DNA of 64,000 nucleotides, taken from Streptomyces sp. JJ36. Its GTDB lineage: Bacteria > Actinomycetota > Actinomycetes > Streptomycetales > Streptomycetaceae. Location of the stretch: contig NZ_JACYHE010000001.1 in the NCBI RefSeq assembly GCF_021696945.1, positions 1-64,000 of the forward strand, written 5' to 3'. Below are positions 18,369 to 27,146 of this stretch, piece by piece. A model generated the notes under the pieces. The model did not search any database and was not told the DNA's origin. It saw nothing but the letters and a program-made list of their open reading frames with translations. How positions within the stretch are numbered: the first letter of the stretch is position 1; each line of letters begins with the position of its first letter. A program made the position numbers and the translations under genes.

Positions 18369-18897
18369 GGGGGTAGTACCTCCGGAATGCGTGGGGGGAT
18401 TTCCCGGTCTCTGACCAGGCACCACCTTGGTAACCCGCCATTCGGACATTTCCAAGAAGGCCGGATACTACGGACACCCGTACACGACCCCGCCGGCCGT
18501 GCCGCCCACCGGCTTTCCGCGCCGCGGCAACGGCCTCCCGCGAACGCCGGACACACCCCCTGCGCACCGCTCCGAGCTGCGCTTTCACCACGCGTCGAGG
18601 GCCTTCACGGACGCCCGAGCGGAAGCCGGGAGGCGGACCCGGACTTCCCGCCGAGACCGCCGGGACGTCCTATTCCGCTTCGTACCGGAGAAAAGACCTG
18701 TGCCTCACCTCACGAGAGGCAATGCTTCGGACCCTCTTTCGGGGGCCATTTCTGTGACCTGGCGCACCCACTATTCGGAAAAATCGGACACCCGGTGCCC
18801 GGCGGAATAGTGAGCCAGTGCACACCGATTTCCGGAACGGGCGGCGACAGCCCGGGAAAAGCTGTGCCGCCGGTCACAGGAATGGCAGACTGCGCGG
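18369..18897. other. Divergent intergenic region (529 nt)
   Basis: Separates the M23 peptidase and the MFS transporter. It is less G+C-rich between about 18660 and 18800. It contains an 8-bp inverted repeat CACTATTC (18769-18776) / GAATAGTG (18805-18812) and, 6 nt before the MFS start, CAGACT (18886-18891), a weak leaderless-type -10. No credible small gene was found. Confidence 0.45.
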
Positions 18898-20430
18898 GTG
18901 ACCGACACCACCGAACCGACCGGCGGTCCTGACGCCTCCGGCGCCCCCGCACCCCCGCCGCTCACCCCGGCCCCGTGCCGTGCCCCCGTTCCGGGCACGG
19001 CCGGCGCTCCCGGCACGAGCGGTGAGCTGACGGCGCTGCGCCGCCGCACCACGGCGGTGCTCGGCGCGGGCCAGGTGCTCGGCGGGCTCGCCGTCGCCAC
19101 CAGCGTCGCCCTCGCCACCGTCTTGGCGGAGGACGTCACGGGCTCGGAGGGGCTGGCCGGGCTCGCCTCCACGGCGTCGGTCGTCGGGACCGCCGTGCTC
19201 TCGCTGCCGTTCGCCGCGCTGATGACGGCCCGTGGCCGCCGGCCGGGGCTCACGCTGGCCTATCTGATCGCCGCGCTGGGCGGCACGGTGGTGGTGCTCG
19301 GCGCCGTCCTGCGGAACTTCCCGCTGATGCTGCTCGGCATGGCGGCCTTCGGCGCGGGCTCGTCGGCCAATCTCCAGGCCCGGTTCGCCGCCGCCGACCT
19401 GGCGGCCCCGGAGCGCCGGGCGCGGGCCATCTCCACCGTGGTGTGGGCCACCACGCTGGGCGCGGTGCTGGGGCCGAGCATCGCCGGCCCGGCCGGGCGC
19501 AGCGTGGCCGGGCTCGGCCTGGGCATACCCGTGACCGCCGGGCCCTTCGTCTGGGGCTCGGCGGTCTTCCTCTGTGCCGCGCTCCTCGTCCATCTGCTGC
19601 TGCGGCCCGACCCACTGCTCACCGCGCGGGAGCTGGCCGCCCGGGACCCGGAGGGCCGGGAGACCGGGCTGCCCGCCAACCCGGGCGCGGGGAAGGCGGG
19701 GCCCGGGACGTCCGGGCCCGGGGACGCGGGGCCGGGTAGACCCGGGCCCGGGGAGCACGCCTCCACCCGGCCGCGCGGCACCGGGCGGCGGAAGGGGGCC
19801 GGGGGCCGTGCCCTGCAGGAGGGCATGGCGGCGGTCGCCGCGTCGGCCCGGGCGCGGGTCGCCCTGGTGACCATCGCCGGGGCCCACACCGTGATGGTCT
19901 CGATCATGGTGATGACCCCGGTCGACCTCACCCGCCACGGTGCGGACATCGACCTGATCGGCTTCGTCTTCAGCGTCCACATCGCCGGCATGTACGCCTT
20001 CTCGCCGCTGATGGGCTGGCTCGCCGACCGGCTCGGCCGGCTCAGCGTGATCGCCCTGGCCGTCGCGCTGCTCGGCTGCGCCGCCGCCCTGGCCGGCACC
20101 GCGCAGGGCGAGCACGCCCGCTCCCTCACGGGCCTCTTCCTGCTCGGTCTCGGCTGGTCGGCCGCGCTGGTCGCCGGGTCCGCCCTGCTCACCGACTCCG
20201 TGCCGCAGCACGCCCGGGCCGCCGTGCAGGGACTGTCCGACCTGACCATGAACGGCGCCGCGGCGGCGGGCGGTGCCCTGTCCGGTCTGGTCGTCTCGCA
20301 GGCGGGTTACGGCTGGCTCACGGCGGGCTCCGCCACGCTGCTGCTCCCGGTGGCGGCGCTGGTGCTGGTGTCCGCCCTGCGCCGCACCCCGGCGGCCGGG
20401 CCGCGGCCCCCGACCGGCGGCACGCCCTGA
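18898..20430 (+). CDS. MFS transporter
   Basis: A 510-aa integral membrane protein with about 12 hydrophobic segments. After a 45-aa Pro/Ala-rich cytoplasmic N-terminus come TM1 (VLGAGQVLGGLAVATSVALATVLA), the loop 2-3 motif MTARGRRPGLTLAY (the MFS motif A), and a second copy of motif A in the C-terminal half (GWLADRLGRLSVIA). A long Gly/Pro-rich central cytoplasmic loop (about residues 245-310) joins the two six-helix bundles. The substrate is unknown; this group is often annotated as drug or small-molecule exporters. GTG 18898 has no good Shine-Dalgarno; CAGACT lies 6 nt upstream, so it may be leaderless. Confidence 0.85.
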   Translation: MTDTTEPTGGPDASGAPAPPPLTPAPCRAPVPGTAGAPGTSGELTALRRRTTAVLGAGQVLGGLAVATSVALATVLAEDVTGSEGLAGLASTASVVGTAVLSLPFAALMTARGRRPGLTLAYLIAALGGTVVVLGAVLRNFPLMLLGMAAFGAGSSANLQARFAAADLAAPERRARAISTVVWATTLGAVLGPSIAGPAGRSVAGLGLGIPVTAGPFVWGSAVFLCAALLVHLLLRPDPLLTARELAARDPEGRETGLPANPGAGKAGPGTSGPGDAGPGRPGPGEHASTRPRGTGRRKGAGGRALQEGMAAVAASARARVALVTIAGAHTVMVSIMVMTPVDLTRHGADIDLIGFVFSVHIAGMYAFSPLMGWLADRLGRLSVIALAVALLGCAAALAGTAQGEHARSLTGLFLLGLGWSAALVAGSALLTDSVPQHARAAVQGLSDLTMNGAAAAGGALSGLVVSQAGYGWLTAGSATLLLPVAALVLVSALRRTPAAGPRPPTGGTP

Positions 20431-20709
20431 CGCCGCCCGCCGCGCGTGCGGTCGCCGTACGCCGTACCCGCGCGCCGTACGGGTCACCGGAGCACCGCCG
20501 CACCGTACGGGCCCGGGAGCGCCGCTGCGCACGCCCCGGGGCGCACCGCGCGGGTGACCGCCGGCCGGAGCCGGACACCGCGGCGACGCGCTCCGCCCAC
20601 CGCCGCCGGACCGGGGCCCCCAGGGTCCCGCGCCCGGCAGGGTCCGGGGCTCCGTGCAGGCTCCCGCGCCCAGGCCGGGAAAGAGCGGCCGGCGGAACAC
20701 GGCGGTCCG

Positions 20710-21477
20710 CTACCTCGGGTAGAGCTGGAAGGACACCCCGTTCCGGCCGCCGAAGCGCCCGGACACCATCTCCAGGGACCGCCCGAGGAACTCCCGGGCG
20801 TACTCCTCCGGCTCCTTGTCACTCAGTGCGGTCAGATACGCGCGGTGCTCGGCGAGTGAGGCGACGGCGCGCTCGATCGACCGCTCCCCCACCTCCACCG
20901 CGTGCGTCGGCTCGGGTGAGGCCGCGACGGCCACCCAGCGCACCCCGCCCCAGGGCTCCAGGCCCTCCTTCTCGAGCTGGTCGGTGAAGATCCAGCGGTT
21001 CCCGGCGTCGCCGACCGCGTCCAGCGTGGCGCGTCCCACGGCCCGGTGGTCCGGGGTGTTCCACGCCACTCCGCCGAAGGTGTCGTGGTGGTTGAGGGTC
21101 ACCACCAGCTCCGGGCGCCACTTCCGCACGGCCGCCGCGATGTCCCGGCGCAGCGCGACGCCTTCCTCGATCACCCCGTCCCGGTGGTCCAGGAAGGCGA
21201 CCTCCCGCACGCCCACCACGGCCGCACTGGCGCGCTGTTCCGCCTCCCGTACGGGCGCGGCCTCCCGCGGGTCCATCCCGTCGATGCCCGCCTCCCCCCG
21301 GGTCACGAGGAGATACCCGACCTCGCGCCCGGCGGCGACCCACTCGGCGATCGCCGCGGCCGCCCCGTACTCCAGGTCGTCCGGGTGCGCGACGACGGCG
21401 AGCGCCCGCCGCCAGTCCTCCGGCATCGGCTCGAGCTGCGCCGCCTCTTCGCCGAACACGGCGTCCTGCTGACTCAT
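20710..21477 (-). CDS. PIG-L/LmbE family deacetylase
   Basis: A 255-aa cytoplasmic zinc-dependent deacetylase of the family that includes MshB and Mca. The metal and catalytic motif AHPDDLEYG is near residue 30, followed by [11 protein letters not shown], the NHHDTFGG segment and [15 protein letters not shown], whose His completes the zinc site. Family members act on N-acetylglucosaminyl or mycothiol-related amides. It is not clearly MshB, since the neighbourhood gives no mycothiol context. ATG 21477 is preceded by GGAGG. It is divergent from the methyltransferase gene and convergent with the MFS gene. Confidence 0.85.
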   Translation of the reverse strand: MSQQDAVFGEEAAQLEPMPEDWRRALAVVAHPDDLEYGAAAAIAEWVAAGREVGYLLVTRGEAGIDGMDPREAAPVREAEQRASAAVVGVREVAFLDHRDGVIEEGVALRRDIAAAVRKWRPELVVTLNHHDTFGGVAWNTPDHRAVGRATLDAVGDAGNRWIFTDQLEKEGLEPWGGVRWVAVAASPEPTHAVEVGERSIERAVASLAEHRAYLTALSDKEPEEYAREFLGRSLEMVSGRFGGRNGVSFQLYPR

Positions 21478-21729
21478 CGCCCTCCTCACAGGTTCCGCCA
21501 TCCCGGTCACCCCCGGTACGTGTCAATGGCCGCAGGTGTGTCACTCGATGGCACGGTCACGCTCAAGCTATCGCCAGGAGGCCCTCCCGGACGGCAATAT
21601 CCCTTTCCTCGCCCTTTCACCACCCCTGAACTCCGGACCGTTCCTCCCTCTGCTCCCCTCCTGACGTCCCCCGACTCCCTCCGGACACCCCGACACCCCG
21701 ACAGCCGTACCACCTGGAGAGGCACCGCC

Positions 21730-22575
21730 ATGCCTGCCACCGTCCGCTCGCACGACCGCTCCTCCCTGACCCACCGGCTCCGCTACGCCGCCCGGCACCC
21801 GAAGCGGATCGCACCGCACGTGCGGCGCCTGGTGCGCGACTGGCGCCTGCGCCGCCGCACCGGGGACGACCACATCGCCTACTACCGGGCGGTGATGAAG
21901 TCGGACACCGCCCGGAACCCGAGGGGCGCCGTGGGCACACCCAGCGAGGAGCGGTGGAACGCCCTCGGGCGGATGCAGTTCGACTACCTGCTCTCGCACG
22001 GCCTCGCGCCGGGGGACCGGCTGCTGGAGATCGGCTGCGGCAATCTGCGGGCCGGCCGGCACTTCATCGACTACCTGGAGCCGGGGCACTACCACGGCGT
22101 CGACATCTCACCGGACATCCTGCTGGCGGCGCAGCAGACCCTCGTGGACCACCGGCTCCAGGAGAAGCTGCCGTATCTGACGCTGGTGGACGACCTGCGG
22201 CTGGCACACCTTCCGGAGGGGCACTTCCGGGTGGTGCACGCCCACAGCGTCTTCTCGCACTCGCCGCTGACCGTCGTCGACGAGTGTTTCGCGCACGTCC
22301 GGCGGGTGCTCGCCCCCGGCGGGTTCTTCGACTTCACCTACAACCGCACGGACGGCACCGAGCACGACGTGCTCCGGGAGGACTTCTACTACCGCCCGGG
22401 GACGCTGATCGCGCTCGCCGAGTCGCACGGCCTGGCCGCCTCGGTGATGGAGGACTGGGACGCGCTGCCGCACAAGCAGTCGAAGATCCGGGTCACGGTG
22501 GCGCCGTCCGGCGCCACCGGTGCCCCGGCCGCCGAGCGCCGGCCGCCGGCGGACCGCGCCGCCGGCGACGACTGA
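21730..22575 (+). CDS. Class I SAM-dependent methyltransferase
   Basis: A 281-aa soluble protein. The first 60 residues are very basic (RLRYAARHPKRIAPHVRRLVRDWRLRRR), then the Rossmann methyltransferase core begins: motif I LLEIGCGNLRAG with a following GVDIS acidic strand end, motif II VVHAHSVFSHS, and motif III ARRVLAPGGFFDFTYN-like sequence, closed by RDFYYRPGTLIAL-type and ESHGL segments. The acceptor is unknown; the basic N-terminus could bind nucleic acid or a membrane surface. ATG 21730 follows GGAGAGG. It stands alone between two other transcription units. Confidence 0.8.
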   Translation: MPATVRSHDRSSLTHRLRYAARHPKRIAPHVRRLVRDWRLRRRTGDDHIAYYRAVMKSDTARNPRGAVGTPSEERWNALGRMQFDYLLSHGLAPGDRLLEIGCGNLRAGRHFIDYLEPGHYHGVDISPDILLAAQQTLVDHRLQEKLPYLTLVDDLRLAHLPEGHFRVVHAHSVFSHSPLTVVDECFAHVRRVLAPGGFFDFTYNRTDGTEHDVLREDFYYRPGTLIALAESHGLAASVMEDWDALPHKQSKIRVTVAPSGATGAPAAERRPPADRAAGDD

Positions 22576-22655
22576 GCTTCCGCCCCCGGCCCGTTCCGGG
22601 CCCGGCTCCCGTCCGTCCGGGCGGCCTTCGGTCACGCCTCGGGCAGGGATTGGTA

Positions 22656-22684
22656 TGGACATGGCAGGTACGCGGGACTAGTCT
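22656..22684 (+). promoter_or_regulatory. Housekeeping promoter of the secreted protease gene
   Basis: TGGACA (22656-22661), a 17-nt spacer, and TAGTCT (22679-22684). This is one of the best sigma-70/HrdB-like matches in the window and would start transcription near 22691. Confidence 0.6.
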
Positions 22685-22694
22685 CGCATGGCAT

Positions 22695-22708
22695 TGAGAG
22701 CGCTCTCA
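22695..22708 (+). promoter_or_regulatory. LacI-family (CebR-like) operator
   Basis: A perfect 14-bp palindrome TGAGAGCGCTCTCA with the central GCGC typical of LacI-family sites and close to the CebR box TGGGAGCGCTCCCA. It lies just downstream of the predicted transcription start and 39 nt before the protease start, where a bound repressor would block elongation. Confidence 0.65.
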
Positions 22709-22747
22709 CCTGCTGTCCCTCCTCGCCCCGACCGAAGGAGATCCCCC

Positions 22748-23923
22748 ATGCACCGCAGGAACAGAGTGCGCCTGGGCCTCGCCCTGGCCCTGGCCGCCGG
22801 GCTCGGCCTCACCGGCGCCGGCACCCCGGCGTCCGCCTCCGGCTCCGACGCCCCGGAGGCGTCGCCCGGGCTGGTCACCGCCCTTCAGCGCGACCTCGGC
22901 CTGGACGAGGAGGCCGCACGCACCCGGCTCCGCCAGGAGGCCGACGCCCGCCAGGTGCGGGACGCGGCCAGAGACGCCGCGGGCGGCGCCTTCGGTGGCG
23001 CCTGGTTCGACGCGGACTCCGGCCGGCTGGTCGTCGGGGTCGCCGCGGACGGCCCGGAGGCCCGCGAGCGGCGAGCCGCCGTGCGGGAAGCCGGCGCCAC
23101 GCCCACCTCCGTGCCGCACACCGCCGCCGAACTGGACGCCGCCAAACAGCGGCTCGACAGCCGCGCCCGGGACCGCCGGGTCCCCGAGGGCGTACAGGGC
23201 TGGCACGTGGACCCGCGCAGCAGCACCGTGGTGGTCTCGGTCGAGCGCGGGGCCGCGGACGACCCGAAGGTGCGTGCCTTCCTCCGGGCCACCGGCCCGG
23301 GCTCCCCGGTGACGGTGGACGCCACCGAGGGCGAGGCCCCGCGCACCTTCGCCGCGGGCGTCGTCGGCGGCGACCCGTACTACATCAACGGCAACACCCG
23401 CTGCTCCATCGGCTTCTCCGTGCACGGCGGCTTCGTCACCGCCGGGCACTGCGGCGGCGTCGGCAGCAGCGTCACCGGCTGGGACGGCTCGGCGATGGGG
23501 CACTTCGAGCAGTCCGCCTTCCCCGGCGACGACATGGCGTTCGTCCGCACCGGCCACGGCTGGTGGACCGTCCCGGTGGTGCTCGGCTGGGGAACCGTCC
23601 CGGACCGGCTGGTGCGCGGCTCGGCCGAGGCCCCGGTGGGCTCCTCGATCTGCCGCTCCGGCTCCACCACCCACTGGCACTGCGGCACGGTGCTGGGCAA
23701 GAACCAGACCGTGGTCTACAACGGCGACACCTACGTCCACGGCCTGACCAAGACCAGTGTGTGCGCCGAGCCGGGCGACTCCGGCGGCTCCTACATCACC
23801 GGCGACCAGGCGCAGGGCGTGACCTCCGGCGGCTGGGGGAACTGCAGCAGCGGCGGTGAGACCTGGTTCCAGCCGGTGAACGAGATCCTCCAGCGGTACG
23901 GCCTCACCCTGCACACCCAGTGA
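22748..23923 (+). CDS. Secreted streptogrisin-like serine protease, with propeptide
   Basis: A 391-aa preproenzyme of the chymotrypsin-fold S1 family. A signal peptide spans residues 1-31 (GLALALAAGLGLTGAGTPASA). An alpha-lytic-protease-type prodomain follows to about residue 205, with the acidic Glu/Arg-rich helices that act as a folding chaperone. The mature protease begins near VVGGDPYYINGNTRCS and carries the triad H234 (TAGHCG), an Asp in DDMAFV (D262) and S345 (EPGDSGGS), plus paired cysteines. ATG 22748 follows AAGGAGA. The promoter is overlapped downstream by a LacI-type operator, suggesting carbon-source control of protease secretion. Confidence 0.92.
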   Translation: MHRRNRVRLGLALALAAGLGLTGAGTPASASGSDAPEASPGLVTALQRDLGLDEEAARTRLRQEADARQVRDAARDAAGGAFGGAWFDADSGRLVVGVAADGPEARERRAAVREAGATPTSVPHTAAELDAAKQRLDSRARDRRVPEGVQGWHVDPRSSTVVVSVERGAADDPKVRAFLRATGPGSPVTVDATEGEAPRTFAAGVVGGDPYYINGNTRCSIGFSVHGGFVTAGHCGGVGSSVTGWDGSAMGHFEQSAFPGDDMAFVRTGHGWWTVPVVLGWGTVPDRLVRGSAEAPVGSSICRSGSTTHWHCGTVLGKNQTVVYNGDTYVHGLTKTSVCAEPGDSGGSYITGDQAQGVTSGGWGNCSSGGETWFQPVNEILQRYGLTLHTQ

Positions 23924-24031
23924 CCCCCCGGCCGGCGCCGCCCGTGCCGGGACAGCACGACTAGGGCACGACCAGGGCCCGGCCGCACCGGGCCGGTACG
24001 GTCCGGCGCGCCCGGACCCGGCACCCGCCCC

Positions 24032-24071
24032 GCTCCCCGGCGCTCTCCGCCTCCCGAGAGCGCCGGGGAGC
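24032..24071 (+). terminator. Long hairpin terminator after the protease gene
   Basis: Perfect 16-bp stem GCTCCCCGGCGCTCTC / GAGAGCGCCGGGGAGC with an 8-nt loop. It separates the protease unit from the acylphosphatase unit; no T-tract follows. Confidence 0.8.
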
Positions 24072-24142
24072 TCGCGGCGTGGCCCCCGGCCCCTCCGTAC
24101 GATGGAGAGGTGTCGCCGCCGCACGGCTGGGAGGTGCCGCCG

Positions 24143-24430
24143 ATGACCCGCAAACACGTGATCGTCTCCGGGGACGTGCAGGGCGTCTACTTCCGTGACA
24201 CCTGCCGCTCGACCGCCACCGCGCACGGGGTGCGCGGATGGGTGCGGAACCTTCCGGACCGTACGGTCGAGGCCGTCTTCGAGGGCGAGACGGACGCGGT
24301 CGACCGGCTGGTCGCCTGGGCCCACGACGGGCCGCCCGCGGCCGCGGTGGACGACGTGCGGGTGACCGAGGAGGAGCCGCACGGGCTGACCGGCTTCGAG
24401 GTCCGGCCGACGCCGTGGCGGCCCGCATGA
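24143..24430 (+). CDS. Acylphosphatase
   Basis: A 95-aa cytoplasmic enzyme that hydrolyses acyl phosphates. It has the family's catalytic arginine in SGDVQGVYFRDTC and the asparagine in GVRGWVRNLPDRTVEAVFEG, followed by the usual C-terminal strand. ATG 24143 gives the normal family length and is preceded by GGGAGG. An alternative GTG at 24110 sits 6 nt after TACGAT (24098-24103), so the mRNA may begin there. The stop codon overlaps the start of the next gene (ATGA), coupling it to the Mut7-C protein. Confidence 0.92.
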   Translation: MTRKHVIVSGDVQGVYFRDTCRSTATAHGVRGWVRNLPDRTVEAVFEGETDAVDRLVAWAHDGPPAAAVDDVRVTEEEPHGLTGFEVRPTPWRPA

Positions 24431-25233
24431 CGGGCGCCCCGCACCCGCCCGCCGCCTCCGCCGGGGACTCCGGCGCCCCGCACACTCCTTCTCCCCCCGC
24501 TTCTCCCCCCGCCCCTCCCGCCACGCTGCGGCTGCGCTTCCCCGAGGAACTGCGCTTCTTCCTGCCGGCACGCCACCGCGGCGGCGAGGTGGACTGCCGC
24601 ACCGACGGCACCTCCACGCTGGGGCACCTCGTGGAGTCCCTGGGAGTCCCGCTGACCGAGGTGGGCGCCGTGCGGGCGGACGGCGGACCGGTGCCGCTCT
24701 CGCAGGTCGCGGCACCGGGCGCGGAACTGACCGTGCAGCCCGTCGCACGCCCGCAGCCCGTGCCCCACCGGCCTCCGCGCTTCCTGCTCGACGTGCACCT
24801 CGGCGCGCTGGCCCGGCGGCTCCGCCTGGTCGGCGTGGACACCGCCTACGGCAACGACCTGGACGACGAGGCGCTGCTGGCCCGGGCCAACGCCGAGCAC
24901 CGGGTGCTGCTCACCCAGGACCGAGGACTGCTGCGGCGCCGGGCGCTGTGGCTGGGCGGGTACGTGCACGGCAGCCGCCCGGACGCCCAGCTCACCGATG
25001 TGCTGGACCGGTTCGCGCCCCCACTGGCGCCCTGGACGCGGTGCCTGCACTGCAACGGCCCGCTGGAACCGGTCGCCAAGTCGGCCGTCGCGCACCGCTT
25101 GCCGCCGGGGACCCGGCGGACGTATGACACCTTCACCCGCTGCCGGGCGTGCGACCGGCTGTACTGGCCGGGCGCCCACCACGCGCGGCTGGCCGAGCGG
25201 GTCGCCGCGGCCCGCGCGGCCGCGGCGGGCTGA
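24427..25233 (+). CDS. Mut7-C RNase domain protein with ubiquitin-like N-terminus
   Basis: A 268-aa cytoplasmic protein. After a Pro-rich start, residues about 33-110 form a beta-grasp (Mut7-C ubiquitin-like) domain (TLRLRFPEELRFFLP, TSTLGHLVESLGVP). The Mut7-C PIN-like nuclease domain follows (about 115-260): FLLDVHLGALARRLRLVGVDTAYGND with the first acidic residues, VLLTQDRGLLRRRALW with the second, and a zinc-ribbon-like CLHCNGPLEP ... CRACDRLYWPGAHH. Members are thought to be RNases. It overlaps the acylphosphatase stop by 4 nt, so both are made together; a joint function has not been described to my knowledge. Confidence 0.82.
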   Translation: MTGAPHPPAASAGDSGAPHTPSPPASPPAPPATLRLRFPEELRFFLPARHRGGEVDCRTDGTSTLGHLVESLGVPLTEVGAVRADGGPVPLSQVAAPGAELTVQPVARPQPVPHRPPRFLLDVHLGALARRLRLVGVDTAYGNDLDDEALLARANAEHRVLLTQDRGLLRRRALWLGGYVHGSRPDAQLTDVLDRFAPPLAPWTRCLHCNGPLEPVAKSAVAHRLPPGTRRTYDTFTRCRACDRLYWPGAHHARLAERVAAARAAAAG

Positions 25234-25393
25234 ACGCCGGGGCCGGCCGGACACGACCGCGGCCTGCCGGGCACGGTCGCCGACCGGGCCCGGAACCGGC
25301 GCGCCGGAGCCCGTCGGCCACTTTCTCCGAACACCGCATGCTATTGCCCCACATCGGCCACAATGGGCCGCCTCACGTCGCGAGGGGGCTGGT

Positions 25394-25906
25394 ATGCATC
25401 GACGGCAACCGGGGAATCCGTACGATCCGTCGCGCCCGCAGCCGGGTCCGTACCCCGGCGGTCCTCCGCGCTGGGCGCGCAAGCGCATCCTGCTGCCCGC
25501 GGCCTTCGTGACCCTGATGGTCGGCGTGGCGCTCGGCGGCACCAGCGCGGCGGAGGGCGGGGGCACCGGGAACCGGGCGGCGCCGCACCCGACCGTCACC
25601 ACCACGGTCACCGCCACCGCCACGCCCGGGGCCGCCCCGGCGCCCACGGTGACCGCGACGGAGACGGTCCGGGTGGAAGCCACGGTGCGGACCACCGTCA
25701 CCGCCACCGCCCCGGCCCCCGTCGTGGACCGGGAGGCCGGGACCGGTGGCGGCTCCGGGGAGGACCACGACGGCGGCTCCGTCCCGTTCTTCTACGAGAA
25801 CTGCGACGCCGCCCGGGCCGCCGGGGACACCCCGGTGCTCCGCGGGGAACCCGGCTACGGCCCCCACCTGGACCGCGACGCCGACGGCGTGGGGTGCGAC
25901 GGCTGA
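25394..25906 (+). CDS. Membrane-anchored excalibur Ca2+-binding domain protein
   Basis: A 170-aa protein. A short Pro/Gly-rich cytoplasmic start precedes one membrane segment (residues about 30-53, ILLPAAFVTLMVGVALGGTSAA), then a Thr/Val/Pro-rich extracellular linker of repeated TVTAT-like units. The C-terminal 40 residues are an excalibur domain: FFYENCDAARAAGDTPVLRGEPGY and the calcium loop DRDADGVGCDG. Such domains are found in surface proteins linked to extracellular nucleases or calcium. ATG 25394 follows GAGGGGGCT. CACAATGGGC at 25359 may be the -10 region. Confidence 0.88.
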   Translation: MHRRQPGNPYDPSRPQPGPYPGGPPRWARKRILLPAAFVTLMVGVALGGTSAAEGGGTGNRAAPHPTVTTTVTATATPGAAPAPTVTATETVRVEATVRTTVTATAPAPVVDREAGTGGGSGEDHDGGSVPFFYENCDAARAAGDTPVLRGEPGYGPHLDRDADGVGCDG

Positions 25907-25963
25907 CCGCCGCGCCGGGCGGCGGAGCGGCACGCCGGGTCCGTATCGCGCACAATGGGCGGT

Positions 25964-26296
25964 ATGCAGAAGCTGTCACTGGACGCGCAAGCCCGCGAAC
26001 TGCTGAAGAGCGCCGCCGGGGACGCCAACGGACGCAGCGCGGAGACGGTCTACGGCGGACACGAGCGCGTGCTGCGCCAGACGCTGCTCGCGCTGACGGA
26101 GGGGAGGTCGCACGCCGAGCACGCGTCGCCGGGGGAGGCCACGGTGCTGGTCCTGCACGGGCGCGTACGGCTGGTCTGCGGGGACGTCTCCTGGGAGGGC
26201 CGCCGGGGCGACCTGATCGCGGTGCCGCCGGAACGGCACAGTGTGGAGGCTCTGGAGGACTCCGCCTTCCTGCTCACCGTCGCCAAGCCCGGCTGA
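25964..26296 (+). CDS. Small cupin-domain protein
   Basis: A 110-aa single-domain cupin. The first conserved block is HAEHASPGEATVLVLHGRVRLVCGD, resembling the G(X)5HXH(X)3-4E motif but with only one strong metal ligand pair, and the second is GDLIAVPPERHSVEALEDSAFLLTV. It is probably a small-molecule binding or isomerase-type protein of unknown substrate. ATG 25964 is preferred over 25955 because it gives MQKLSLDAQARELL; CACAAT lies 7 nt upstream of it, so transcription may start at or near the ATG. Confidence 0.8.
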   Translation: MQKLSLDAQARELLKSAAGDANGRSAETVYGGHERVLRQTLLALTEGRSHAEHASPGEATVLVLHGRVRLVCGDVSWEGRRGDLIAVPPERHSVEALEDSAFLLTVAKPG

Positions 26297-26408
26297 GCCC
26301 GCCCCGCCTCCGCGCCCCGGCCCGTCCGCCGGGGCGCGGGGCGGGACACCGGCGCCCGGGCGCCCCGCGCGCTTGGCGGAGCGACGGATTCCGGGGGAGG
26401 ATCCGGAC

Positions 26409-27086
26409 ATGCAGAGTGAGCTCTTCGCCTCCGAGAACATGGCCCAGCCGGCGACCGCGCCCGGCCTGACCCAGCAGAACGCCAAGTCGCTCAAGTACGC
26501 GGTGAACGGCGAGTGCTACGCCCGGCAGGGTGCGATGGTCGCCTTCCGCGGCAACCTCCAGTTCGAGAAGAAGGGCCAGGGGGTCGGGAACTTCCTGAAG
26601 CGGGCCGTCACCGGCGAGGGCCTGCCCCTGATGACCGTGCGCGGGCAGGGCGAGGCCTGGTTCGCCCACGAGGCGGCGAACTGCTTCATCGTGGACTTCG
26701 CCCCGGGCGACTCCCTCACCCTCAACGGGCGCAACGTGCTGTGCTTCGACGCGAGCCTGAGCTACGAGATCAAGATGGTGCAGGGCGCGGGCATGGCCGG
26801 CGGCGGGCTCTTCAACTGCCTCTTCTCCGGGCAGGGCAGGCTCGGGGTGACCTGCGACGGCTCCCCCGTCGTCATCCCGGTCTCGCCGCAGTCGCCGGTC
26901 TTCGTGGACACCGACGCCGTGGTCGGCTGGAGTGCCCAGCTCCACACCTCGCTGCACCGCTCGCAGAGCTTCGGGTCCATGATCCGCGGCGGCTCCGGCG
27001 AGGCGGTGCAGCTCAAGCTGGAGGGCGAGGGCTTTGTGATCGTACGGCCGTCCGAGAGCCGGCCGGTCCGTCAGTCGGGCGGCTGA
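26409..27086 (+). CDS. AIM24 family protein
   Basis: A 225-aa protein of the AIM24/TerB-associated family, a double-stranded beta-helix fold with unknown biochemical role, widespread in Streptomyces. Conserved blocks are VNGECYARQGAMVAFRGNLQFEKKGQGVGNFLKRAVTGEGLPLM in part, FIVDFAPGDSLTLNGRNVLCFDASLSYEI, and GAGMAGGGLFNCLFSGQGRL. No signal peptide. ATG 26409 is preceded by GGGGGAGG at good distance. It follows the cupin gene by about 110 nt, and both could be expressed separately. It converges with the Pro-rich membrane protein, separated by a bidirectional hairpin. Confidence 0.88.
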   Translation: MQSELFASENMAQPATAPGLTQQNAKSLKYAVNGECYARQGAMVAFRGNLQFEKKGQGVGNFLKRAVTGEGLPLMTVRGQGEAWFAHEAANCFIVDFAPGDSLTLNGRNVLCFDASLSYEIKMVQGAGMAGGGLFNCLFSGQGRLGVTCDGSPVVIPVSPQSPVFVDTDAVVGWSAQLHTSLHRSQSFGSMIRGGSGEAVQLKLEGEGFVIVRPSESRPVRQSGG

Positions 27087-27093
27087 CGCCGCG

Positions 27094-27143
27094 CCGGCGC
27101 CGGGCCGTACGGCCCGGCGGGCGCCCGCACGGCCCGGCGCCGG
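27094..27143. terminator. Bidirectional hairpin terminator
   Basis: Perfect 15-bp stem CCGGCGCCGGGCCGT / ACGGCCCGGCGCCGG across a 20-nt loop, filling the gap between the converging AIM24 and membrane-protein genes. Confidence 0.7.
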
Positions 27144-27146
27144 GGC

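Noticed and set aside
18369..18780. c-di-AMP (ydaO) riboswitch upstream of the M23 peptidase
   Set aside because: Such leaders precede many Streptomyces cell-wall hydrolase genes, but I could not find the conserved core in the right order on the minus strand here.
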